The notes beneath the pieces are model-generated. The model did not search any database, was not told where the DNA came from, and saw only the letters and a program-made list of their open reading frames with translations. 64,000 nt of DNA from NCBI GenBank assembly GCA_031292515.1, contig JARLGZ010000172.1, positions 310,001 to 374,000 of the forward strand, read 5' to 3'. Positions within the stretch are counted from its first letter, which is position 1. Every line of letters starts with the position of its first letter. The translations under genes were made by a program, and so were the position numbers. The stretch is from Puia sp. (GTDB lineage: Bacteria; Bacteroidota; Bacteroidia; Chitinophagales; Chitinophagaceae). Positions 8,493 to 18,392 of the stretch are shown here, piece after piece.

Positions 8493-10188
8493 ACTGCCCT
8501 CCCCCGAAATCCGGAGCCGCCTTGTCATACCATACTCTTTGCGTACTCAGCGTCTGCAAATCCTGTGCGTTGGGCGTAAATCCTTCTTCAGTCATCGCCG
8601 ACAGCCAATTTTCGCTATTGGGTTGTCCCGGATCGGTTAACCACCAACGACGTGGGATGGTCTCGTTAAACGTCTCTCTGGAATAATAAGAGGAACCGTA
8701 TTTGGGATAACCTGTTCTGCGACAGAAAACAAACCCCTCATTCATGTTCCGGAAGAAATTTAAATATTCCTGTACGTAAATTCTTTCGAGGTCGTTCGTG
8801 CCATTTAGCTGTACCTGGCTATTGCCTAAATAAGCATTGACCGTGGTGGCTCCATCATCGGAAAATGCGGTGGTGCTGACAGCCGCCTGTGCAATACTGT
8901 TCATCGTTTTTATGGAAGAAGTCACTCCTTTCACATACCAATCGTTGGCCGAGCCATTCGTGTTGATGCCGGCACCATAACCCTTTTGGATCAGCTCGGC
9001 CACCATCAGGCAGCTTTCTGCATTTGACACCAATAGTTCGGTATAAGCTCCCACATTGGTCCTGTTATAATTTGGCGCCATAAACCAACGATTGATCGTC
9101 GACAGCAGAAAATACTGCGTGGAACCCACCACAAAAGGGTTGCTGCGAAAAGCCGCCGTTGAAGGGTCCGTGGTAAAATCCGCCGGGCAACCCTGGTACA
9201 TGATCAGGGGATCGTTTGTATTAACAAACGAGGGCGCCGTCACGTTATATTTCGCCAGGGAATCCCCGAACGAAGGGGTGAGGCTGTTGGGGCTGAAATA
9301 AATGCCGATCCGGGGGTCTCCGGATGCCTTCATGAAACCGATAATGGACTTAGTGGCATAGCGGATGGATCTGTAATTGATGTTTCCACCCGGGCCATAA
9401 TAGGTATTGTTGCCTGTCACATAGGCCAGTTGTGCCGCATCGGTGCTGATCGGCCCCGTGGGATCAGTCATAACCTCTTGAAAAATTGTCTTAGTCATGC
9501 CCGGGTTCTGATTCTCCCAACGTACGGCTATTCTAAGCTTCAATGTGTTCGCGAGGTTTATCCATTTTGCCCAATCACTGCCATAGTAAATATCCGCACT
9601 GCCATAACTGTGTTGGGTCGTTCCTGTCGCAGACAAGGTTGCAATAGCGGCATTCAGCTCGCTGATCCACGTATTGAACAATGTCTCCTGTGTGTCATAT
9701 ACAGGATTGAACACACCGGCGGAGCGGCCTTGTTCGGCTTGCGTGTAAGGAATGGAGCCATTCACATCGGTTACCTTAATAGCTTGCAAAATTTGCAGGA
9801 TATAAGTGACCGCAGCCGCATTCGCATAAGAGGCGGAATCCGCCTTCATGCTTATTTGCTGCCTGATCGCCACCAAATTGGGCATAATATTCAGGTAGAA
9901 GGCCGAATACCGGGTGTTCACATTACTGGTAATATCATAAGGATCCGATGCGATGTGCTGCGTGAAACGCCAGAACTGCTCCATGGTTTCATATACATAT
10001 TCATTTTGATTTCCCATATAAGCTGTCAACTGATCCTCCGAATAGGTAAGCAAAAAATCGATATTCGGATTTACGACGACGCTGGGGTCGGTATTAATGG
10101 GGCCAAAATTCTTTTTGCATGATGAAGCCAATCCCATTGTGCCTGCAAGGCCCAACAGCATTAAATATCTCGATATTGCCTTTCTCAT
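8491..10188 (-). CDS. SusD/RagB-family nutrient-binding outer-membrane lipoprotein
   Basis: The 565-residue product has a lipoprotein signal ending in LASSC, with the modified Cys near residue 24, followed by KKNFGPINTDPSVV, a typical start for the SusD-like_2 group. The body is helix-rich with TPR-like content, and the C-terminal region reads IYVQEYLNFFRNMNEGFVFCRRTGYP, which resembles the conserved end of these proteins. SusD proteins act as lids on SusC transporters at the cell surface and bind oligosaccharides or peptides. The gene lies 87 nt downstream of susC on the same strand. Nothing in the locus (no glycosidase or peptidase next to it) identifies the substrate. Confidence 0.93.
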   Translation of the reverse strand: MRKAISRYLMLLGLAGTMGLASSCKKNFGPINTDPSVVVNPNIDFLLTYSEDQLTAYMGNQNEYVYETMEQFWRFTQHIASDPYDITSNVNTRYSAFYLNIMPNLVAIRQQISMKADSASYANAAAVTYILQILQAIKVTDVNGSIPYTQAEQGRSAGVFNPVYDTQETLFNTWISELNAAIATLSATGTTQHSYGSADIYYGSDWAKWINLANTLKLRIAVRWENQNPGMTKTIFQEVMTDPTGPISTDAAQLAYVTGNNTYYGPGGNINYRSIRYATKSIIGFMKASGDPRIGIYFSPNSLTPSFGDSLAKYNVTAPSFVNTNDPLIMYQGCPADFTTDPSTAAFRSNPFVVGSTQYFLLSTINRWFMAPNYNRTNVGAYTELLVSNAESCLMVAELIQKGYGAGINTNGSANDWYVKGVTSSIKTMNSIAQAAVSTTAFSDDGATTVNAYLGNSQVQLNGTNDLERIYVQEYLNFFRNMNEGFVFCRRTGYPKYGSSYYSRETFNETIPRRWWLTDPGQPNSENWLSAMTEEGFTPNAQDLQTLSTQRVWYDKAAPDFGGGQ

Positions 10189-10275
10189 TTGTTTATACTT
10201 TTTTGATAACTGAACTCACATTAATAATACGGAACTCACACTAATGATTGAATGAACCTCATCGTTTTCTATCCG

Positions 10276-13200
10276 TCAAAAAGCGGCTTTTATCGAAAAC
10301 GAAATATTGCGTGTCATCGGCAGGTTCGTTATTGATCCGGAATAAGCTGTATTGCTTGCCCCATTGTCTGCAGGATTGAAATCGTAAGGCAATGTTTTAT
10401 ACAAATACAACAAGTCGCGGCCAATCAATGAAACGGACAACCCATTCAATTTCAATTTCTGGTATATACTTCTTTGAAGACTGTAACTAAGCGCTACCTG
10501 GCGCAGCGCTATCCAGGTGTTTTTGAAGATCCAATAATCGGATACCGCCGTCGAAGAAGAACCATAACGATAAAAGAATTGCGGTGTATGCGTCGGCTCT
10601 ACGTAACCTGCTTTATACGCATCTTCAAAACTCATTCCGCCCACATCCACCACGGTGCCATTTGCCTGCGTAATGGTTTGCCCCGGCGCGAAGACGCCGC
10701 TCACGATCCTTCCATCGCTATAATTCTGGCCGTCGAAAGCACTTGTCCATGAAATGCCGCCGGTCTGTGCATCTCTGCCGGCAACTGTGTTGGGAAGCAC
10801 TCCCGTATGGGTACCGTATCTATAGGTCAGCGCAGCAAAGTCGCCGCCTATTTTGGCATCGATCAATACGTTTAAAGTAAAGCTCTTATATGTAAAAGTG
10901 TTATTAAACCCACCACGCCATTTGGCATTGATATCGCCTACCGTCTGCCAGGTATTGCTGCGGGCAGGGAAAGCCGCTCTGGCATCTGAGCGCCAGGCAA
11001 GTATCGGCAAGCCATTGTTGGGGCTGCTTATATTATTGCCATTGCCATCTTTGGCCTGATAAGCTGCCGAATGGGTCTGGCTCCTCAACTGGCCATACGC
11101 CCCGCCGACTACAGCCCAGCTGCTCACATCATTGTTCCCAGGCCCGATGCCGGCTCCTGTCAATTGGAATTCCGTTATACCGGGTGTCAGCGATATTATC
11201 TTGTTTTGATTTTTTGAGAAAGTAAACATGGTGGTCCACATAAAGCGTCCCGTTTTCACGGGGGTCGCGTCTATCGCTAATTCTATCCCCCTGTTCTGTA
11301 TATTTCCTGCATTGATAAACAGGGAATTAACGCCGGATTCGAGAGGAACGCCGATGGGAAGAAGCTGGTTTTTGGTGTTATCCTGGTATAGGCTCACATC
11401 CATCCCCAGCCGGCTTTTCAGGAACCTCATCTCCAATCCCAATTCTCTTGAGAATTTGTTTTGCGGTTTTAAATTTTTCTGCAGCACGGAAATAGCTCCG
11501 GTTGTAGGATCCGTAGTAAACGTAGACATGGGAGCCGTGCCACCGTTGGCATAAGAAAACTGATTAAACCCAAACCCCGGGTTAATCCGGAAAGGATCGG
11601 TGCCACCACCCAGGAAGGCCAGGTTCCCTCTTAACTTACCGTAACTGAGCCAGTCCGGGTGTCTGAGCGATTCTGTAAATATCCAGGACAAACTCAGAGA
11701 AGGATATTGATATACATTATTACCAGTGCCATTCGAATAGGTCAATGCAGAATTCCAATCGGCGCGGTAAGTAGCCTGCAAAAACAGCCTGTTCCTATAC
11801 GCTAAATCGGCGCTGGCCAATGCTGAATTAAGCTTAAAATTGTCCGATATTCCCGCATTTGTAGTTACCGGTGAGGCGCTATTGCCTAAAAAATAATTAC
11901 CGGGATAAAGCAGACCGCCGTTGGTAGTGCTGTTCTCATAAGTCGTTTGTCTGCGCTGCTGCGATACACCTACATACCCGTTAAGGTCCAGGTCTTTGTT
12001 TAAACCTTTGTTGACCATCAGCATCGCACTTAAGAAATGGGTGGTTTTATTTTGAAAGCCCAGGTAATAAGACCCGCCCATATAATTGATACCGGTGCCA
12101 AGTTGCTTATTCTCGTTTTTTGTATAGATATTGTTCAGGCTGCCATCCAATACCAGTTTGGCCCAACTTGTAAGATTCATGGTAAGAGCGAGCCTGCCCC
12201 GGACCAATTGCTGATCCTGCGAATTCACGTTATTAAACAAATTGAACCACTGGCTCGCCAAAGGCACTTTATTGGGTTCGTTTGGATTGGTAGGATCCGG
12301 CACACCGCCAAAAATGCTGGTATAATGCGCAGGCTGTTTCCAGTAGTCGGTATTATAATTGCGAGGCAAAAGCCACATAAAGGCATTGCCAAACACAGGC
12401 GGGTTTTGACCATTGAAATTTGAATAAGCGGCCGTCAAATCCGCACTGATGAATTTATTAAAAGTGTGCGTACCCCTGAAGTCAAAAGCGTCTTTTGTAA
12501 ATTTGTTTGTGAAAGTTATGCCCGTCGCCTGATTGTGGTTATAAGAAAACCGGAATGTCGATTTTTCCGTACCGCCTTCTAATGCCACATTGGTGTTGGT
12601 TCCTTTCCCTTTTTGAAACGACTGTAAAAAGTTATTGGGCTGCGGCGAATAAGTGGTGGGTGTGCCATCATAATTGGTAACTTTTTGACCCAGCATACGC
12701 GGTCCCCAGTTCTCCAATTCGCGGTTGATTCCCGCATCGATATAGGGCAAACCGGTAATGGGGTTTGTAGGGAATACCTGGGTTATAAAGTTTTGAGTAG
12801 GCAGATAATTCGGGTCCCTGGTATCCGTAAAAAAAGCGCCTACGCTACCGCCACCATATTGGTTCTGAAACTGAGGCCCTTTATAAGGGTCCTGCAGGTT
12901 TAATGTCTGGTTCAGAGAAACGCCGATACCCTTTCTTGCAGCGCCTTTTTTCGTGGTAATCAATACCGCGCCATTGATGGCCTGTGTGCCATACAAAGCC
13001 GCGGCAGCAGAGCCTTTTAATACGGAAACACTTTCAAAGTCATCCATATTCAGGTTCTTTAAATCATTACCAAAATCCGGCGCACCGGCAACACTTGCAT
13101 CGTTATCCATGATGACTCCGTCAATGATAAAAATGGGCTGGTTATTACTGCCTAATGTACTGTTGCCACGAATAAGGATTTTGGTAGAGCCAAATAAGCC

Positions 13201-14010
13201 GCCGGCCCCCTGGTCAATTTGCACACCGGCAACACGACCTTGCAGGGCATTAATAGGGTTCACTTCATTGGTTTGCGCCAATTCAGATCCTTTAACTTCC
13301 GTAATGGAGAAGCCAAGCTGTCTTTTCTGCTTGGAAATGCCGAGAGCCGTGACGACCACTTCGCCCAGGTCTTTGCTGCCAGGCTGCAGTTGTACGGTAT
13401 AGACAGTGCTTGCGCCCACGGTTACCTCTACCGGCAGATAGCCGACGGCCGAGATCACCAGTACATCCCCTTCGACGGCGTCGATCGAAAAACGGCCCTC
13501 CGCATTGGTCGAGACCCCTTTACCGGAATTCTTCACCATGACGCTGGCTCCTTCGACGGCGGCTCCATCCTTCGAAGAGTGCACGATTCCCGATATCTTT
13601 TTAAATCGGGCATCCGGAGTATTCGTTGCGGCCGGCCCATTGGCGGGGACCCGGTGCAGGATGATCTGGGTTCCCGAAACTTCGAAGGAGAGGTCGAAAG
13701 GTTTCAGGATCTGCAGGAGGAGATCGCCCAGCTTCTCGTTATCGACTTTGAGTGAGATCCTCTTATTTTCAAAAGGGATTGTTTGAGAGAGATAGGCGAA
13801 TTTCACCTCGGCTTTTTTCTCGATCTGGGTCAATATGCTCTTAATCCCTTGTTTGTCAATGGAAAGAGATATTTTCTTATCGAGGACGTCCTGACCGCTG
13901 GCATTGTTGGCCAGGGTCGTGCTCATAAAACAGATCGCAATAAAAGCCTGTAGAAAACTTACCCGCATAGCAAAAAGGATGAATCGTTTCGATTCTGCTT
14001 TTTTGTTCAT
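10276..14010 (-). CDS. SusC/RagA-family TonB-dependent transporter with STN signalling domain
   Basis: The 1244-residue protein has a signal peptide (FLQAFIAICFMSTTLANNASGQ), an STN domain (about 45-115), a carboxypeptidase-regulatory-like domain (about 135-210, ISGIVHSSKDGAAVEGASV), a TonB-box-like stretch DLGEVVVTALG, the plug (VNPINALQGRVAGVQI and LIRGNSTLG) and a long beta-barrel ending in an aromatic residue (FSIKAAF). The STN domain is what links such transporters to a FecR anti-sigma factor, and fecR and the sigma gene lie just upstream on the same strand. The barrel part is visibly more AT-rich than the first 200 codons, so the gene may be a mosaic. An attenuator-like hairpin sits in its leader. 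Confidence 0.95.
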   Translation of the reverse strand: MNKKAESKRFILFAMRVSFLQAFIAICFMSTTLANNASGQDVLDKKISLSIDKQGIKSILTQIEKKAEVKFAYLSQTIPFENKRISLKVDNEKLGDLLLQILKPFDLSFEVSGTQIILHRVPANGPAATNTPDARFKKISGIVHSSKDGAAVEGASVMVKNSGKGVSTNAEGRFSIDAVEGDVLVISAVGYLPVEVTVGASTVYTVQLQPGSKDLGEVVVTALGISKQKRQLGFSITEVKGSELAQTNEVNPINALQGRVAGVQIDQGAGGLFGSTKILIRGNSTLGSNNQPIFIIDGVIMDNDASVAGAPDFGNDLKNLNMDDFESVSVLKGSAAAALYGTQAINGAVLITTKKGAARKGIGVSLNQTLNLQDPYKGPQFQNQYGGGSVGAFFTDTRDPNYLPTQNFITQVFPTNPITGLPYIDAGINRELENWGPRMLGQKVTNYDGTPTTYSPQPNNFLQSFQKGKGTNTNVALEGGTEKSTFRFSYNHNQATGITFTNKFTKDAFDFRGTHTFNKFISADLTAAYSNFNGQNPPVFGNAFMWLLPRNYNTDYWKQPAHYTSIFGGVPDPTNPNEPNKVPLASQWFNLFNNVNSQDQQLVRGRLALTMNLTSWAKLVLDGSLNNIYTKNENKQLGTGINYMGGSYYLGFQNKTTHFLSAMLMVNKGLNKDLDLNGYVGVSQQRRQTTYENSTTNGGLLYPGNYFLGNSASPVTTNAGISDNFKLNSALASADLAYRNRLFLQATYRADWNSALTYSNGTGNNVYQYPSLSLSWIFTESLRHPDWLSYGKLRGNLAFLGGGTDPFRINPGFGFNQFSYANGGTAPMSTFTTDPTTGAISVLQKNLKPQNKFSRELGLEMRFLKSRLGMDVSLYQDNTKNQLLPIGVPLESGVNSLFINAGNIQNRGIELAIDATPVKTGRFMWTTMFTFSKNQNKIISLTPGITEFQLTGAGIGPGNNDVSSWAVVGGAYGQLRSQTHSAAYQAKDGNGNNISSPNNGLPILAWRSDARAAFPARSNTWQTVGDINAKWRGGFNNTFTYKSFTLNVLIDAKIGGDFAALTYRYGTHTGVLPNTVAGRDAQTGGISWTSAFDGQNYSDGRIVSGVFAPGQTITQANGTVVDVGGMSFEDAYKAGYVEPTHTPQFFYRYGSSSTAVSDYWIFKNTWIALRQVALSYSLQRSIYQKLKLNGLSVSLIGRDLLYLYKTLPYDFNPADNGASNTAYSGSITNLPMTRNISFSIKAAF

Positions 14011-14093
14011 AAATTCGATGGGTTTTGCAGTTAATAAATAGATGGCAAAATCCTTCCCTTTGAAGTTGTCAGACCACGGGGGGAAGTCTAAAA

Positions 14094-14121
14094 GGTTGGC
14101 GGTGTTTGCCCACTGCCAATC
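14094..14121 (-). terminator. Hairpin between fecR and susC
   Basis: GGTTGGCGGTG and CACTGCCAATC can form an 11-bp stem with two G-U pairs and a six-base loop. On the minus strand it is followed by cctttt, and on the plus strand by a long T-rich run. It lies in the 214-nt leader of susC, so it may end the sigma-fecR transcript or attenuate readthrough, leaving susC under its own sigma-dependent promoter. Confidence 0.5.
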
Positions 14122-14224
14122 TTTTTTATTTTTAATCTTCGTACGGTTTGGTAACTATAAAAGAATGTTCATCTGCATAAGCGAAAAAGTTTTGGTTAAT
14201 AATTGAAAAAATCTTTATCCGTTC

Positions 14225-15367
14225 TCATTGACAACCCTTCCCTTCCATATAAACTTTGTCATCTTCAATCCTGTATCTTACGCCCAGGATCTTACAGAGC
14301 AGGTCCAGTTTCTCCGTCAGTGACAGCGCGTCCAGCGAGACGGTAACCTGGCATTTGCTGAAGGATTGTTTGTCATAGACGATCGTCACCGAATACGTCT
14401 GCGACAGTTTGTTCAATATCGTGCCGACGGGTGCGTCCGAAAAGCTGAAGGAATTATCGGGCAGATCCGTTTTTTGCAATAGTTCGGAATCGGCGACGAC
14501 CGGTCTGCCGGCAGCCTGCAGATGCTGGTTGAATACGACTTCCTGGTTAGCCTGCAGGATATATTCCTGGTCTTTTGTATCCGGCTGTTCTGTGCGGACC
14601 CCTACCTTCCCGGTTTTCACCGCAACCGTGATCTTCTCGTCTTCCTTCCGGGCAATGATCCGGAAGCTGGTCCCGAGTACGCGGGTCACCAGGCCCCGGG
14701 TATGAACATAAAAAGGCCGCACGGCATCTTTTACAACATCGAAGAATGCTTCTCCTTCCAGGATGACCTCTCTTCTGTCCTTGTTCAGGAATTTTTCATA
14801 ACGCAGGCTGCTGTTGCCACCCAGCAGAATCCGGGTTCCGTCGACCAGGTAGACCGGCTGAGGCAAGGCGCCGGTATTGACACATTCCAGATTGGAATTG
14901 CCCGAGGCATGGACAACGAGTGCGGCCGCTTGTTTCGGGGTTTCATTTTTGTAAGAGGCGCCTCCCTGAAAAAGCCAGCCACCAGCCAGGATCAGACCGG
15001 CGATAGCCGCCGCAGCCACGCCGTAGTAAAGGAGGAGTTTTTTTCGCAAAGGCCGTTGGGAAGAGAACGAACCTGGATGCAAGGGGATGACCCTGCTTGG
15101 CGGCATCTCGTCGTCGATGCCGGTCTTGATCCGCTCCCATAGCCGGGGAGCGATATTTTTATTTTTTAAGGTCTCGCCATCCTGTTTTTCGGATCCATAA
15201 ACGAGGAGAACCCATTCCTTTGCTTTTTCCAGTATCCCCGCTTTCTCCGGGTATTGGCGCAACCAGGCCTCCCAAAAAAGGTCGCCCGCTTCGTCGGGCT
15301 TTAGTACCCAACGGACAAAGTCCTCATTTTCAAACAACTCCTCTATTCCGGACAAACGATTCGCCAT
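14225..15367 (-). CDS. FecR-family anti-sigma factor
   Basis: The 380-residue protein has a cytoplasmic N-terminus (IEELFENEDFVRWVLKPDEAGDLFWEAWL), a single transmembrane segment (LLYYGVAAAAIAGLILAGGWLF, about residues 110-131) and a periplasmic FecR domain containing DGTRILLGGNSSLRYE, VILEGEAFFDV and FYVHTRGLVTRVLGTSFRI. The C-terminal DUF4974-like region (SFSDAPVGTILNKLSQTYSVTIVYD) resembles the STN fold and should contact the STN domain of the neighbouring SusC. It is expected to hold the ECF sigma factor inactive until the transporter signals that substrate is present. It lies between sigma and susC on the same strand. Confidence 0.93.
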   Translation of the reverse strand: MANRLSGIEELFENEDFVRWVLKPDEAGDLFWEAWLRQYPEKAGILEKAKEWVLLVYGSEKQDGETLKNKNIAPRLWERIKTGIDDEMPPSRVIPLHPGSFSSQRPLRKKLLLYYGVAAAAIAGLILAGGWLFQGGASYKNETPKQAAALVVHASGNSNLECVNTGALPQPVYLVDGTRILLGGNSSLRYEKFLNKDRREVILEGEAFFDVVKDAVRPFYVHTRGLVTRVLGTSFRIIARKEDEKITVAVKTGKVGVRTEQPDTKDQEYILQANQEVVFNQHLQAAGRPVVADSELLQKTDLPDNSFSFSDAPVGTILNKLSQTYSVTIVYDKQSFSKCQVTVSLDALSLTEKLDLLCKILGVRYRIEDDKVYMEGKGCQ

Positions 15368-15449
15368 ATAATAAAACGATTATTATATACCATGTGTCAG
15401 CTAGCGCGGGGCGATACCCCTTTTTTCGGAAGTTTTTTTCAGGAGCTTT

Positions 15450-16049
15450 TTAAAAAAGGAGCAGGATGCAAAAAAACAGGTACAGCAGGGCATATCCCAG
15501 CTGTTTGCGGAGGGCGAGAATAGCTTTGTGTATGAGATTGCCGGCAGACTGGTAGTTGATATCCATGATCCCTGCGATCTGGTCGTTTGTGAATCCCTGG
15601 TAAAAACGGAGATTGATGACTTCCTGCTGCCGCCTCGGCAGTCGTTGGATCGCCCGGCGCACCTTTTGCTGGTTCAGGAGTTCTTCTTCCTTTAATATTT
15701 TTATCTCGATCGCGGAGTCCTGCAGGACAGGGTGATGGGCCGGAACATCCTCCATAAAATATTCCATGCGAGTCTTTTCATGGCGGAAGAGTTTATACCG
15801 GAGGGACTTGACCAGGTAAAAGGAGACAGACCGCACCGACTGCAGGTTCTCCCGGGAACGCCAGAGCTCCACAAACAGATCCTGGATGGCGTCCTCCACG
15901 ATCTGCTGCTTTTGAATGACTTTCATCCCATATAGCAGCAGGTTGTCGACATGATCATTATACAACTGGGCAAAAGCATGCCGGTCTCCATTTTTGAATC
16001 TTTCCCAGAGAGGATCCGGAACATATAGATATAGCTCTTCATCTGTCAT
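15450..16049 (-). CDS. ECF (sigma-70 family) sigma factor
   Basis: The product has 199 residues. Region 2 is seen in FAQLYNDHVDNLLLYGMKVIQKQQIVEDAIQDLFVELW, and region 4 in RRAIQRLPRRQQEVINLRFYQGFTNDQIAGIMDINYQSAGNLIHKAI, a helix-turn-helix that should bind the -35-like element of its targets. The C-terminus ends in a short hydrophobic run (LLYLFFCILLLF), which is uncommon for a soluble sigma factor and might tether it to the membrane or FecR. It is the first gene of the sigma-fecR-susC-susD locus and has a good Bacteroidota promoter at 16077-16107, so the regulator itself seems to be made by the housekeeping sigma factor. Confidence 0.92.
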   Translation of the reverse strand: MTDEELYLYVPDPLWERFKNGDRHAFAQLYNDHVDNLLLYGMKVIQKQQIVEDAIQDLFVELWRSRENLQSVRSVSFYLVKSLRYKLFRHEKTRMEYFMEDVPAHHPVLQDSAIEIKILKEEELLNQQKVRRAIQRLPRRQQEVINLRFYQGFTNDQIAGIMDINYQSAGNLIHKAILALRKQLGYALLYLFFCILLLF

Positions 16050-16076
16050 GCAGCGGCAAGGCGTTCAGGTTGCCCG

Positions 16077-16107
16077 GCAATTTAGCCAATTCTGCACAAA
16101 CCTCAAA
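16077..16107 (-). promoter_or_regulatory. Housekeeping promoter of the ECF sigma gene
   Basis: On the minus strand, TTTG (16104-16107), a 19-base spacer and TAAATTGC (16077-16084) match the Bacteroidota -33/-7 pattern with correct spacing. The start codon follows 27 bases downstream. The element sits in the 66-nt gap after the peptidase stop codon, which is read in the same direction. Confidence 0.6.
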
Positions 16108-16115
16108 GAAGCGTC

Positions 16116-18320
16116 TTATTTCCCTCCCGGTTCGCAGTGCGCCTTCAGAAAAGCCGTATAGATCGTGGAAAGGTGACGCCGGGTGCCCTCCCCTTCATGG
16201 ATCCCATGCGTCCGGTTAGGATAAGCCATAAATTGAAACACTTTGTTATTCCTGATGAGTTCGTTGAGCAGCAGCTCCGCATTCTGATAGTGCACGTTGT
16301 CGTCACCGGTCCCGTGGATAAACAGCAGGTTGCCTCTCAGATCCCTGGCATGCGTAACTGGCGAACCCGCAATATAATCGGCGCGGTTCTCCTGCGGCAG
16401 GCCCATATACCTCTCCTGGTAAATATTATCATAACGCGCCAGATCGCTCTCGGCAGCCACGGCGATCCCGGTCTTGTAGATGTCGGGATATTGAAACAGC
16501 AGGTTGAGCGTGCTCGATCCACCTCCACTCCAACCCCAAACCGCAATCCGGCTGCTGTCGACAAAAGGCCATTTCAGGATCTCCCGGGCGCCCATAGCCT
16601 GGTCCCGGATATTCAGCCTGCCGATCTGCCGGTAGATGGATTTTCTCCAGGCCCTTCCTTTGGGGGCCGGCGAGCCGCGGTTATCCAGGCTCATATAGAT
16701 ATACCCGTCCGCGCTGAGATTGGGATACAGGAAATCAAAACCGGTTCCGTACCTGTCTACTACAGTCTGGGCGGCAGGTTCGCCATAGACATAAAAAAGT
16801 ACGGGATATTTTTTGGTGCTGTCGAAATGCGGCGGCTTTACCATCCAGCCATCCATCGTGACTCCATCTGCCGTCGTGACGGTGAAGAACTCCACCCTTT
16901 TGTTCGCCTTCGTCTCCAGGACCTTCGGGGCGGCCTTTGCATCCGCACCCAGGACATTGTGTTTGGGCAGGCCGATCCATTCTTCTTCGGGCTCGGAATT
17001 TGCGCTGCTGAAGTCGTGCTGCGCATAGAGGCCACCGGGAGAAATATCGTAATCATGAACCCCTTCCTGTCCGGCCGGGGATAAACGCTCCGGCTTCCCT
17101 TTTCCATCCAGCCGGGTCCTGAACAGGTACTGCTGGGTAGCGTTATCCGGGGAAGCCATAAAATATACCCAGTTACTCTTCTCATCGATCAGCTTCACCG
17201 TTATGATATCATAGTCTCCCCGGGTAACCAGGGTCTCTTTTTTGCCGTCCCGGCTCAGCCGGTACAGGTGGCGCCAGCCGTCCTTCTCGGATACCCACAG
17301 GAATTCCTTGCCCGCGTTCAGCCAATCCCAACCCGCTACCACGCCTTCCTGCCAGGCGCCCTTGCATTCGATAAAGGCGCTGTCATGTTCTTCATAGATC
17401 GGAGTAGTTAAGCCCGTGGCGATGTCCGATACCAGGATCGTCGATTCGTTCTGCTTGCGGTTGAGTTGCTGCAGGATCAACTCCCCGGAGTTATGGGCCC
17501 ATTCCATCCTCGGAAGATAGGTCTGCCGGGGGTCGCCCGGTATGGACATCCACTTCGTATCCCCCGATGCCAGGTCGACTACGCCGATCTTATAGGGAGA
17601 AGGCAGTTCTCCGGCCAGGGGGTATTCGACGGGTACGACGAATGAATACAGGGAGTCGGTCGTATTCAACATCAGGTAGTCTTTGATCTGGTTGGCGTCT
17701 ATCTGCCAGTAAGCGATATGTTTCCCATCGGGGCTCCAGCGGAAGCCGTCCCGGCAATCCAGCTCTTCCTCATAGACCCAGTCGAAAGTCCCGTTGATCA
17801 GCTTGGGCGTACCATTGGTGGAAGTCAGGCAACGGGAAGCACCCGTGGCCAGGTCTTCCGAATAGACATTGTGTTCGCTGACATAGGCGACAGCGGACCC
17901 ATCGGGTGAAAATTTGGCGTATAGCAGGGAAGATGCGGGTCGCTGCGCGCCCACCTGTTTCAATACCCGGCTCTGCAGATCGAAGACCCAGTAATCGCCC
18001 CGGGTCTCATATCGCCAAACCCGTTTGCTGTTGGTGAACAATAGAAGCCTGGTATGATCGGTAGAGAAAGAGAAGCTTTTGAGAACGAGCGGCGCCGATT
18101 GTCCGGGCGGAATGAGTTGCTCCCTGGAAGCAATGACGGTCTCCCTGCCGTCGGGAAGAAAATGCTGAACGATATTACCCTCTTTCTCCTGGTAAAAAGA
18201 CTTCCCGTCGGCGGCCCATTTCAAATCGTCGGCTCCGGGTTGGGAATAAATATCCACAGTGATCAGCAGCAGGAAACAGGACAGGCAGACAGTCAAAAAA
18301 TACCGGACGGATAAGTGCAT
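16116..18320 (-). CDS. Secreted S9-family peptidase, dipeptidyl peptidase IV-like
   Basis: The 734-residue protein has a signal peptide (FLTVCLSCFLLLITVDIYSQ), a DPP-IV-type beta-propeller (about 30-480, for example FRWSPDGKHIAYWQID and EWAHNSGELILQQLNR) and a C-terminal prolyl oligopeptidase hydrolase domain. The catalytic triad is visible: Ser in VWGWSGGGSS (near 598), Asp in HGTGDDNVHYQ (near 673) and His in NRTHGIHEG (near 705). The EE pair in DWVYEEELDCRDGF corresponds to the substrate N-terminus-binding glutamates of DPP-IV. It should remove X-Pro or X-Ala dipeptides in the periplasm. It lies upstream of the sigma/fecR/susCD locus on the same strand, but nothing shows a functional link. 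Confidence 0.93.
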   Translation of the reverse strand: MHLSVRYFLTVCLSCFLLLITVDIYSQPGADDLKWAADGKSFYQEKEGNIVQHFLPDGRETVIASREQLIPPGQSAPLVLKSFSFSTDHTRLLLFTNSKRVWRYETRGDYWVFDLQSRVLKQVGAQRPASSLLYAKFSPDGSAVAYVSEHNVYSEDLATGASRCLTSTNGTPKLINGTFDWVYEEELDCRDGFRWSPDGKHIAYWQIDANQIKDYLMLNTTDSLYSFVVPVEYPLAGELPSPYKIGVVDLASGDTKWMSIPGDPRQTYLPRMEWAHNSGELILQQLNRKQNESTILVSDIATGLTTPIYEEHDSAFIECKGAWQEGVVAGWDWLNAGKEFLWVSEKDGWRHLYRLSRDGKKETLVTRGDYDIITVKLIDEKSNWVYFMASPDNATQQYLFRTRLDGKGKPERLSPAGQEGVHDYDISPGGLYAQHDFSSANSEPEEEWIGLPKHNVLGADAKAAPKVLETKANKRVEFFTVTTADGVTMDGWMVKPPHFDSTKKYPVLFYVYGEPAAQTVVDRYGTGFDFLYPNLSADGYIYMSLDNRGSPAPKGRAWRKSIYRQIGRLNIRDQAMGAREILKWPFVDSSRIAVWGWSGGGSSTLNLLFQYPDIYKTGIAVAAESDLARYDNIYQERYMGLPQENRADYIAGSPVTHARDLRGNLLFIHGTGDDNVHYQNAELLLNELIRNNKVFQFMAYPNRTHGIHEGEGTRRHLSTIYTAFLKAHCEPGGK

Positions 18321-18392
18321 ACAGTTTCTTTTATGAGCCGGAAATTAGGATTTATAGCACTTATATCAAAAGAAATCATATATCGAACAGAA

